Source: Nomia melanderi
Lineage: Eukaryota > Arthropoda > Insecta > Hymenoptera > Halictidae
Direction: 5' to 3'
DNA length: 64,000 nucleotides
Assembly: GCF_051020985.1 (NCBI RefSeq)
Contig: NC_135008.1
Location: 6,572,001 to 6,636,000 of the forward strand
Position numbers and translations under genes: made by a program. Each line of letters opens with the position of its first letter. Positions within the stretch are counted from its first letter, which is position 1. Of the stretch, positions 1 through 10,700 are shown in pieces. The notes under the pieces are model-generated. The model made no database searches, was not told the DNA's origin, and saw only the letters and a list, made by a program, of their open reading frames with translations.

Positions 1-95
1 ACACTCGACGGTATTTCTCATTATAAATATTCATCATTCTTCGATGGTATCGACGATACTTCTTGCAACCAACGAAAATAGGAGTCTTGCGTGAA

Positions 96-306
96 TTGAT
101 CCCTTGCTTTACGAGTTGTTTCTCAGCTATGATCAATACACCTACTTTGTCATGAACAATTTATTGAGAAGAGAAAAATTCTAGGCATGCTCCAGGTTCA
201 TGTCTGCTCTAAAGTATAATAATTAATGACGGAAGGATCATATGTAATTTAAATTCAAGAGAATCGAGTAATATTTATGACATGTTATTACAAGGCAAGG
301 GGTTAA
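96..306. mobile_element. TTAA-type MITE, family C (CCCCTTGCC termini), degenerate left end
   Basis: The left end TCCCTTGCTTTA (flank TTGA) pairs with the right end GGCAAGGGG-TTAA. Internal text (TATGATCAATACAC) resembles other family C copies in inverse orientation. Confidence 0.6.
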
Positions 307-980
307 GGAACAGAATCGTTTTATTTCAATGTTTCATGAGTTGACGTGAAAGATTTTATACTGATTTTTTAATTTTACAATGTTGCTGTGTTCGATCAAA
401 CGGCGACGGAGAGTCGTCGCTCAACTGCAAAGGGTTAATTTCGTGTGACCCCTGGTTGTACAAGTTGAACGTTCTCCAGCGGAATTCCTCCCGCGCCTCT
501 TTTCCGGGATTCCGCCCTGGCGCTTACCTCCCACTCTTCCCGTTTTTTCCTATTTCCTTTTTTTCCTAGTTCTTCTGGCAGATACCGGAGAAAGCGATCG
601 GTCGAGTGGCGGGCTGCCAGTCTGGCCCGTAAGCGTCGCAGAAACTTCTTGACAGACCTCGAGACACTGTCAAAGGGAAATGCCGCGCGATCGGGGGAAC
701 CACTTCTGACGACGACTAATTTCTTCCCTTTGATGCTAGACCGATCGCTGCGCCTTTACCGAGAACTACATTTTTCCGGCGGGATTCCTGCGGCCAACCT
801 GCTATTCTCTGTCAACCAAGAACATCGATCGACATCGAGTCGAACTGTCAATTCTAATTCGTTATCAACGAAACCACCCTAAAAGGAGTCAACGTCGCTA
901 CTTGAAGCACTTTACGTCCAAAGTGATGTTTTTATGAAAGCTCATTCTTCAATCAATGCAAGGATAAAGGATCGAAGAAA

Positions 981-1555
981 AGCCTCGTGTGCTCCGAAAC
1001 ATGTCAATATTCTCGCGCTAGTTGACAATGTAGTAACTAGTCAAAACTATAAGCTAAACGAAACTAAGCGAAACTAAGCGAAAGACTTCTCGTTGTCTTT
1101 GTGAGACGCTCGAAACTTTGGTTAGATCACCGATCAGTGGAGAATGCTGTTGCGATTTCCCAAAAAAAGCCTCGTGTTTGCTTCGAAAATTTCAATATTC
1201 TCGCGCTAGTCGCCAATACAGTTACAGGTAACTAGTCAGAACTACAAACTAAACGAAAGCGAAACTAAGCGGAACTAAGCGAAAGACTTCTCCTTGTCTT
1301 TGTGAGACGCTCGAAACGTTGGTTAGATCACCGATCAGTGGAGAAGCTGTGCATGCTGCGATTTCCCAAAAAAGCCTCGTGTTTGCTTCGAAAATTTCAA
1401 TATTCTCTCTCCCGTCCCCAATACAGTTACAGGTAACTAGTCAGAACTATAAACTAAACACGCAGCGAAAAACTTCTCCTTGTGAGACGTTCGATGCTTT
1501 GCCTGGGTCACCGATCGGTAAAGAGGCTGTGCGTGCTGCGGTTTCCCACAAGCGG
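981..1555. repeat. Three-copy tandem repeat, about 190-205 bp unit
   Basis: The unit begins AGCCTCGTGT at 981, 1168 and 1373, giving periods of 187 and 205 bp. Each copy shares the blocks TCAATATTCTC, AACTAGTCA, TAAGCGAAAGACTTCTC, GTGAGACG and TCACCGATC. The third copy is shorter and more diverged in the middle, and length differences come from an extra AACTAAGCG block. No coding signal. It ends near 1555. Confidence 0.8.
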
Positions 1556-2081
1556 GGTAGAAGCGATTAAGAGGGTGATTAGAAGGTGTTCTGGACTGCG
1601 TCCCACCACCGCAAAAGCAGTCGGTCGCGGTGCTGTTTTCGAGCGGTGCGTGTGTCCACGCTCCCCACACGCCGCCTTTACACCCCCGGCTCGAGCAGCA
1701 GACACCGAATTCAACGACGTCGGCGCACTGCTGCTGATACGGGGTTGGAAGCTGCTTCTCCCTCTACCGTCGACACGGCCATGCTACGCACGCTCCTCGT
1801 TCCTCTCCCCGTTTTTTTATACGCTCTACTTGTGGAGCTGTCGCGATTATTACTTAATAGATGTCCCGCGGTCGACAGACTTCCGGTGATAACGATGAAG
1901 TGGGAGGGTTGCGGTGGAAGCTCGATTATCCGTGGCGGCGGGGAGAATCTCCTGATCGAGGTCGATTATCTGAATCATCGATTGGATTCTAGGCAAATCG
2001 TCGAGATGTTTTACGATGTTTATCTTCGGAGGAATTAGTTTGAATTGTTTGGTGATTCGTTGTCAATCACGAGTACGCTCG

Positions 2082-2513
2082 TTAACCCTTTGCCCTCTGG
2101 AGGCGTCTCACATTCAATTGATTTGACACAGTCAATGTATAAAGTTTGATGTTTAATATGAAACATTGTATAATGCATCAATATGTGAAATATTGGAAGA
2201 AAATGGTTTTCTTCAATGTATGTGCGATTTCTCGGCAATGTCAGAAAATGTCTGCGTTTCATTAGGAAATTGAGTATTTCCAGCGAAAAACTTGACTCTC
2301 AGTCACCACTTGATTTGATACAGAAAAACTATGAAGTAGGATATTAAGTATTCTAAATTGAACTTTGTATTACTACGTGAAATATTCAACTAAAACAGCT
2401 TTGCTTAATTTATCTGTGAATTATCGTTAAATTAGTTTCGAACAATGTTACATGTATCTCGTCGGAAAATGTTGAATATTTCCAGTTGAAAAGCTTTCGA
2501 GTGCAAATGGTTG
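2082..2513. mobile_element. TTAA-type MITE, family B (CCCTTTGCACTC termini), possibly dimeric
   Basis: Left TTAACCCTTTGCCCTCTGGAG; right TCGAGTGCAAATGG-TTGA. The interior contains the family B body twice: TTGATTTGA...TATAAAGTTTG, then TTGATTTGATACAG about 200 bp later. It may be two fused or nested copies. Confidence 0.6.
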
Positions 2514-3098
2514 AGAATGTTCTAATGTTGTTTAACGGGAGTTTGTAATTGAAGGATGCCGTATCCGAAGATGGCAGGCCTTTCCAAGCTGCCGGCGAGG
2601 TCATCGCGATCGGTGACCTACTTGGGGACAAACAGCTTTTTCGTCCTAAACGCGTGCCGGTCTCGTGGCCTCGAGTTTCCGGGGCCCGTGTTCCACTAAT
2701 TATTATTTCCTCCTCCGCTTCTTAAACGGGCTATTTTTTTCGGTAAATGCCCGACAGACGTAAACAACGGGTCGGGCCACGGTGTTCTGCGCTCCGTCGA
2801 AGCGCAGCTACCGGAATTTGTTTATTTTCCGCGCGATGACACGTGGGTTCCTCTGCCCGTCTTTCTTCGTTTTCTTCGCGCCTCTCGCGCCGCGCCCCGG
2901 GGAATCCCGCTCGGATTCCGGATTTTGAGAATTTCTCTTGAAACTATGGACTAACGAGTCATCGCGGGATCGACGGTCAAAGCTGGCGGTTCGTCAATCT
3001 CACGGTGGAACTACCGAGTAACCGAATTTATTCTTCTTCACCTTCCTCCTAAACTATGGAACTGCGCTTGTCAAGATTCCCATTGGTTCACGCCAACG

Positions 3099-3308
3099 TT
3101 AACACTAGATTTACTGACATTTACCGTGCACTTTGTTCTATTGTTCTTAAAAAACTCATCCATTCATTTGTATCTTAGAAATTAAAGGTTTAAGAGTAGA
3201 CAATTAGAATACATATTTACAGAACCGCGTTAATAAAGACCCAAACATTTATCAAATGCTTATAAAATTCAGTGTGAGTCAAATCGACTCGTTCAGTAGA
3301 TCTGTTAA
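3099..3308. mobile_element. TTAA-type MITE, family A' (CACTAGATTTAC termini)
   Basis: TTAACACTAGATTTACTGAC on the left; GTTCAGTAGATCTG-TTAA on the right. It contains the intact site AAAGGTTTAAGAGTAGAC (about 3186-3203), the empty counterpart of the insertion at 4735-4928. Confidence 0.8.
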
Positions 3309-4440
3309 GGAATCCCACGATGGCACGATCATTAGCTCCATCGAAGACCGAAAAAGAATGACAGGCAAGCGAAAGTTCCGACGCAATTCCGAACGAGATC
3401 GATAGTCGTTAAAAGTTAATCTCTCAGAGAGCAGCAAAAGTTGCACGGGTAAATGGTGAGGTTCCGTCAGAGGAGGAAACGAGAGACAGAGAGAGAGAGA
3501 GAGAGGGAGACGTAATAAAGAGCGAGGGAGCGTGAAAGAGGCGGAAGGAAGAAGAGGAGAGCACGAGGGAGGGGACGCGCGGCGGCGGACCGCGAACCGA
3601 GAGGAAGAGAGAAATTCAGAGGGGCCATGTGGTGTTTCAGGAGATATCAAATCATACTACGTGTACGCCACGCCGCCCCCTAAATATAGTTTATTGCGTT
3701 ACCGAGTATTAATGGAGCTTCTATAGAAAGGATGGAGATGCGAGTGCGCGCCGCCGAACTCGTTCCTCCTCGGCCGAGCCGGGAAACCGAAAATAAAACC
3801 GTCGATCCCGCGTCGATAGCGGTTTTCTCTCTCACTTTTTTTTACTTTCGTTTCGCCGTTCCGTCGTTCGATTCCGCGAACGATCCCTTAAAAGCCGCGG
3901 GTCACCTTCGCGAGCTTTTACGAGGGCGAAACGCGACAAATTTATTTTCCGCGGTGACAGGACCGAACGATCCCGTCGGCGGGATCGGGAATCGAGGTTG
4001 CCCGCGGTGAATTCTTTCCGCTGAATTCCAGCTAGAAACGAACTCGCGGTTTATTGTTCCAAGCGCCCCTGTAAATGCAGCGAAACTGATTTACGGGGCG
4101 AACTCTTTTTAATGCGTCTGCTGTATCTCGCATTGTGTACCCTGGACTGTTTTCAATTAACCTGGATCTACCGTGATCGTTATTCGCGATAGATCGCCCG
4201 CCGCTATTTCTAAATTTAATCCGTCGGGACTTTCGACACTGCTCGGGGCTTCCTGCGCGTGTGGTCCCTGTTCCTTAATTCGGAAGGCGATCGTCGAATT
4301 CCAGTCGGCTCGGCTCGGTTCGGTGACCAATAATTATTCGGTGCGCCACCGTGGTAGCGGCGGAACGGACGATTGGATGATTGCGGCTGCGAGCGACGAG
4401 TTTATGACGGAAGAAAGACTCGAATAGAAATTCGATGGAT

Positions 4441-4658
4441 TTAACACTCGATCGACGGTCATTTACTGTACAGTTCGTTCTGTCGTTCCTTGAGAAAAAT
4501 CTTTGTTTACTTGGATCTTGGAAATCAGTTTAGAAGCAGACGATTAGGATACATATTCGCGTGACTACATCGATCAAAATTGACTCAAACGGTTACTAAA
4601 CAATATTTATCAAATTCAATACAATTCACATTGACTCGTTCAGTAAATCTAGTGTTAA
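4441..4658. mobile_element. TTAA-type MITE, family A'
   Basis: TTAACACTCGATCGACGGTC left end; GTTCAGTAAATCTAGTG-TTAA right end. The body (AGCAGACGATTAGGATACAT) matches the 3099-3308 copy. Its right TTAA is also the left TTAA of the next element. Confidence 0.8.
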
Positions 4659-5042
4659 GGCAATGTTCACCGACATTTATTGTATAGTTCATTTCGTTAT
4701 TTCTAGAAATATTGATATTCATTCATTTAGAGGTTTAACCCTTTGCGGACGAATATCGACATTTCGAGAATGTTTATGTTTCGGAGACCAAGTCGGAAAC
4801 AAATGATTTAATTAGTCGAACAACAAGAGATCAACATATAGCTTCTATTTTTTCTATTATTTGAGCTATTGATATATAATTTAGCTTCATCTGCTGATTT
4901 TGTATATTTCAAACCATCTTCGGATTAAAAGTAGACAATTACGATGCACAATCGTGAAGCTAGCGTTGAGAATCTTGCTTTTACACGTTCCGATTACAGT
5001 CCAGCAAAATAGGCTCAGACTCTATTGAACGGGTCAGGATAA
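4655..5042. mobile_element. Family A' MITE split by a nested family F element
   Basis: The left half (4655-4738: ACCGACATTTATTGTATAG...) and the right half (from 4925: TTAAAAGTAGACAATTACG) flank a family F element. Removing the insert restores a sequence collinear with 3099-3308. The right terminus near 5042 is decayed. Confidence 0.7.
4735..4928. mobile_element. Family F MITE (CCCTTTGCGGACGA) nested in family A'
   Basis: Begins TTAACCCTTTGCGGACGA and ends ATCTTCGGA-TTAA, with the last roughly 12 bp of the right inverted repeat deleted. TTAA is present on both sides of the insert where the empty copy at 3186-3203 has one TTAA. Confidence 0.75.
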
Positions 5043-6650
5043 TTAGGGAAAAAATGGAGCGGATGCGAGTTGCGGCGATTTTTTCGACGAGATCCACGAT
5101 CACGCCAGATTTCGGATGTGTGTCGATGTCAAAAATTTCAAACATAAACACTAGGCATCGTACACGTGTCCTCTGTATATCATAAACTCTTCGCCGGTCG
5201 TCGAGGCAGCCTTTTCGTCTTGCTTACTACGTCCGCTCCTCGAGGTTCATTCATAAAACGCTGACAGCCCTTTAAACCGTGGGACGGGCTACAATGAACC
5301 CCTAAACGTAAACGTTCCTGTTTGCTCGCGCATTTCCTTTTCAAGGTTAACATCAGCCGCGTTCGAACGCATCCGATTATTGACCTTTCACCGCAGAAAG
5401 TTCCTCGATCTCCCTTTCGTTCGTCCGATCCGCCTCTTCTCTTATCATTCCATCGACTCGAGATCATTCCGGTGAGATCTAATTCGGCAAGCAGCTCGAA
5501 GCACACAGAAGACAGGAGAAAATAGAAGAAGACACATCGAAAGTGGAGGGGCCGAGACGATCGACGCGGAGCTACGGGGTGTGACGCATCGACGCCGAAG
5601 AAAAGTTACTCTTCGCTACTGGAATAATAAACAAACCCTTTTTGTAGGTGCCAGCCGATATACACAGTGGCCCGTTGTTAAGGGAGCGCGGTCCCTGATC
5701 TGGGTTAATAAAAATTGGAGCGGTGTCGCGTTTCAAGGAAGACCGACGCTCGAAATCGCCCAAAGGTCCTCTTTGACCGTGGCTGAAAAGGGTGAAGACG
5801 CTGCCCGCTACCGAAAAAGCGATCGTTCCCAGAAAATCCTCCTTAAATCATCTTTGTCGTCGTAAAGTTCACTTTGAACATCTCACGGAACGCGTTGGCT
5901 CCATTTCGACGGGCGCGTGTAACAGAATGTTGTTTACCGGGCCCGAGTGCAATAAAAGAAAAAAAGAAGATGATCACTCGAGGAGCCCGGGACAGGGTTC
6001 TCCTTTGAGGAACAAACGGAAGTTTCCCGTTCGAGTCACCTGCAGCGATCGCAGGATCCTAGCGGCGTTTCGCGTTTCAGCGCGAGATAAGAATATTAAT
6101 TCGATTCGCTTGATAAACGACGAGCGCGCGAGCGAAAAAGCTGACAGAGGACGCGTTGACGGTGATCCACGGTGACAGAGGGAACTTTTTGCCATCCGGC
6201 GAAGCGTTGCCCTGGGAAAAAGGCAGATAAAGCCACTTCTGCTAGCCACGGCGAGCCAAGACGGGGATCATGCGCTGACCGCTACTATTTTCAGCTCTTT
6301 TTGCCGCTAATTACGGCGCTCGTGGAAGCGACCTTTATCGAAAGCCACTCGAGGGCCTGGACACTTCAGATTCGAGCTACGCTACGAATTTAAAATAGGC
6401 TGATTCAAAGAAACGCGTTCCGATACGACGGATGCACCCATTTTTCTTCCCGTTTAATTATAAACCGAGAGATCTTGCCCTAACGGTCAACGAAGCGATT
6501 GTCCCGATCGCTTCCATGATCGTCGTTACCAGACAACTCTAATAAATTCAATCAAACAAAACATCGTTACTCAATATCGAGAAACCCTTTCGATATTAAT
6601 TCAACCGTTTGTGTCTAAACATTTCATACTACTCATCGCCAGAAGATACA

Positions 6651-6878
6651 TCAACCCCTTGGCGTACCTACTTTCGCTACTAAACTCGTGCAACATTTTA
6701 CTATCAACAATCTGGAAGAAACGCGACAAAATTGTCCATTCCACCCAAAGTGATTCATTTGAAGATAATAAATGAATAATAGCAAAATAGTTTGCTTCGA
6801 TCCATGCGTAGTCATTGTTAAATTAATCTAGAAATCTTCATCGCGAGTTCCACTCGTCGTTGCACGGCAAGGGGTTAA
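6651..6878. mobile_element. TTAA-type MITE, family C
   Basis: Left TCAACCCCTTGGCGTACC, right CACGGCAAGGGG-TTAA. The body (TTACTATCAACAATCTGG) is the inverse of the right part of the copy at 19198-19663. Confidence 0.7.
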
Positions 6879-7707
6879 AAGCAAGCTACGAAACAACTAT
6901 AATAACTTACGTTATCAATATAGCTGTATCATCATAGCAACCGGATCTCGAAATAAGTAGATGTATATATCCATAGAAGGGAATCCTACTCACTGTCCAC
7001 GGAACGTGGAATAACCCAAATAAGAATTTCATCGCGATCGCGAGAGTTCCTTCGGGAAGGGGGATTGGCGCGGAGGATCGAGCGAATCGCGGTCTATCGC
7101 GAATCGGGGGATACGATGGCGGTGCTGCGGCCCCTCGCGGCACCCTAAATCATGGCCCGCCGCCGCTGATTCCCGTTCAATTTACTAATTGAATCGAGTG
7201 GAGCCGGCATGGGCGTAGACCAAACGGGACTCCGCCCTTCGACCCGGCTCCGCGACCCTCTCCCTCCTGTCTACACCCACTGCGAACGTTCGAGCAGCGG
7301 CCGGATAACACGCTCGCTACACGCGACCTCCGCCAAAACCGAAAGCTCCCTTCTCAGTGGCACTTGGACAGCATCCGGAAACGTATCGTCGAGCCTGGAT
7401 CAAGGGGTCGTGTCGCGCGTGTCGTTTTCCGTCGCCCTTGAATCCTAATCACCGATCAGGAACCGTTGTTTCAACCCTCAAACTCGACGTTCGACGCGAA
7501 CTCGTCCCCGTTAAAACGATCCCTGTCCCTTCGATCGGCGGAATTCCTGTCGGAGAACGTTCCTCGAACCGTTAGTCGACGCAGATGGCGCACTTCTGAG
7601 ACTCGGTTCGATTGTCAAGAATTCCAGCGGGAGGACAGCGGGACGAACTGATTCCGATCGAATTGGATTCTTGTGCACCGTGTGACAGTTTGTGGAAAAC
7701 GAGCGCG

Positions 7708-10700
7708 ATGATGCTGGGGGGCTACGAGTCGCAGCCGGATTACTATCCACAGTGGCATCAACCCTACAACTATGTCACGCAGCTACCTTACGGTGAGTCG
7801 GAGTGGATGTGGAGGGTGAATTGATTCGAAAGGTGCGCCTTGAGTCGTCAGTTTGGGATCTGTAGACATTTGGGATTCCGGGGAAGGGGTGGTTTCGTAT
7901 TGTTAGTTGCGAAGCTTTCACTTCGCTGCCTACTTTTCTATCTATCTGCTGCATTGTCATTAGCGATAAACGTATAACTAAGAAACATGCGTCATTTCAC
8001 TGAAACAAGGCTCGTATTCACTAAAAACAGATACTCGAATTAACACTAGAACTACCGAGTTCAATTGTCTTCTCGAAATTGTTCTGTAGCAATTTGAACA
8101 GTAATTATTGAGGCTTCAGTTTTTCTAATACTAAACCAGTTTCTCCAGTGCTTTTTCAGAGAAGCATTGAGTAACTGGAAAAATTAAATCAGGAATGGGT
8201 CATTTTACCCATCCGGTAGTTCTAGTGTTCCTACAAGATCATCCGCAGGAACGTCGGCTCGACGTTCCTCCAGCGACGGAAGATGATTCCATCCACGCGT
8301 TCCACGAGTGTCTCCGTTGCACTCGTCGACTCCTAAATTCACCAATCTCATCAATGATAATCGACCAGTAAGCGAAACACGCGATAACACGGGAACCATT
8401 TCGGTGCAGGTCCGTTGAACGTTCCCGACGCGGACAGCCAATCGACGTACTGGGGTGCGGATTCCGGGATCTCCGGGGGTAGTTCCGGCGCAGGAAGTCC
8501 CACCGCCTCGACGCCACCCCTGATCGAAGAGATCGGTGTCCAAGAGACGAGCTACTCCCCTCTGCAGCAATTCGCTCACCCCTCTATGAGCCAGCACTAC
8601 CCTAACCTGATCTATCAGCCCCAGCAAGAGGTCCCGCATCATCACCTGCACCACCACCCGCATCATCATCCGCAGAGCCACAGAAGGGACAACGATTACT
8701 CCGCGGTTTCGTCGATGAGCCAGGTCGAGAGCGGGTTCCAGCAGCACCTGCGCGAAGGCGTGAGGGAGGGCGGCCTGGTGGTCAGACCGAAAAGGAGGAA
8801 CACCGCGAACAAGAAGGAGAGAAGACGGACGCAGAGCATAAACAACGCGTTCGCGGATCTTCGGGATTGCATCCCGAACGTGCCGGCGGACACCAAGCTG
8901 TCGAAGATCAAGACACTCAGGCTCGCAGCCTCCTACATCGGTTACCTGATGGCAGTCCTCGAGAGCGACGAGGGCGAGGAACCGCAGACCTTCCGCGCGG
9001 AGATCCTCTCGCACGGCAGGAGGAGCAAAACGACTCAGGCGAATCAGGTTGGTGCACCTTATTGAATTGACTACCGATCGCGCTGATTGAGATTCTTGGG
9101 AGATCCTGTGGACCAACGATTTCCAAGATCTTTTTCACTTATGTTACCGAAGTAATTTCGATAGAATAGAGAAGTCATAGATGTGTTTGGTTTTTTTATT
9201 GATTATTGATATTTGCAAATATTATGACATATTTAGCGAGAAGATTTGAGACTAGAGTTACCAGATGGATCAAAACGATCAAAATGAAGTAATTTTGATA
9301 GAATAGAGAAGTCTGATGTGTTTGGCGTTTTTATTGATTATTGGTATTTGTAAGTGTTATATATTCAGTGAGAAGATTTAAGAGCTACCAGATGTGTCAA
9401 AATGATACAGTCTTGATTTCTTCTTTCGTAACTGTTGAAAAGATATGCTACTCGAAGAAATTACGAAGTAACTTGATTTAGTAGCAAGATGAGAGATAAT
9501 CCGACTGAAATCTCGCTAAATGCATTCTTATGACTCTTATAGTAAAATAACAAAAAGTCTAGTGTTAAATAGCTCCGTTCCAGAGCCCTCGGATGTAAAG
9601 GGTTTTTTCCATGTAATTCTTAATACGTTGAATGTCATGGTAGTCACCGGTGACATAACCAAATCGAGTTACTATAGTTCACTCGATTAAACAAGGGTTA
9701 TTTGACAACATTTCTATATTATAAATAATGCATGATGCGGTGACATTCAGATGTAATAACGGAATTCAATCAAATCGTTTAACACTAGATTTACAAAGGT
9801 TTATTGTATAGTTTATTCTGCTGATCTTATAAAAATTGTTGTTCGTTCATTTAGATTTTGAAAATTAGAGGTTCAAAGGTTATTACAAATCAAAATCGAC
9901 GTGAACGTTAACTGAATAATATTTCTAAAATTCAATGTACGTCAAATTGACGCGCAAACCTAGTGTTAGTACCATATTTTCCCATTTTGTGTAGTTTGCT
10001 CTATGAAATCGTGCGACATTCAACGTGTTACCCAGTTAACTGTGTTTGACGAATATACATGTCATCTTAAAACTCTTAATGGTGCTAACTTTTTCAACGA
10101 TGGATTATTTATATTTTGAGACATGTAATTCTTCTCCGTTTCCTTTAGTCTTTCGTTAAGATACATTTTAAGTGCATTTGGCCTGCATTTAACAAGTATA
10201 CACTTCACTATTTAATTTTACTGCGCGCACAATAAGAGATTTTTCAAACTAAATTCCGCATTTAACACGTTGGATCACCGGTGACCTCAACCAAATCGAA
10301 TTACTATAATTTATTCAATTAAACGATGATTATTTGCAAACCTTTCTGACAAGATAAACCTACAGTAATAATAACGCATTTCAATTACATAGTTTGATAT
10401 TAGATTATTTTCATTTTGTATATTTTTCTCGGCAAAATCGTACGGCACTCAACATGTTCACCGGTTAAAGGGCACAGTCGAGTGCAAAAGGTTGAAAGTA
10501 AAGAACGCAACAGTTCACAGGGTGAAGCTGTCGATTTCTATGCGTCGAACGTTAACTGACATTGAATATTTAAGTTGGAGTTAATTGAAATCACCTCAAA
10601 CAACGTACTCGACCAACGCCGATTAGTTTCACGGGAAAAGTCCCTCGAGAGCGTGCACTTCAGATTTGGATTTACGCTTTCCTCGTGGACTTTCCCGAAT

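Larger units (their letters stand above)
1..7707. other. Gene-free 5' flank of Hand
   Basis: No exon could be supported here. It holds a three-unit tandem repeat (981-1555), several TTAA-flanked elements (96-306, 2082-2513, 3099-3308, 4441-5042, 6651-6878), a (GA)n tract at about 3484-3510, and CpG-rich stretches (about 2630-2950, 3500-4430, 5200-6380) with short chance ORFs. The CpG-rich unique stretches are the likeliest places for Hand promoter and enhancer elements. Confidence 0.6.

Noticed and set aside
1482..2038. Overlapping 135- and 150-codon plus-strand ORFs
   Set aside because: They begin in the tandem repeat, have no domain, and use Arg/Ser/Pro-rich composition typical of chance frames in CpG-rich DNA.
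8205..9116. 303-codon minus-strand ORF opposite Hand exon 2
   Set aside because: It is the antisense of GC-rich Hand coding sequence, has no recognisable domain, and the plus strand encodes a clear bHLH.
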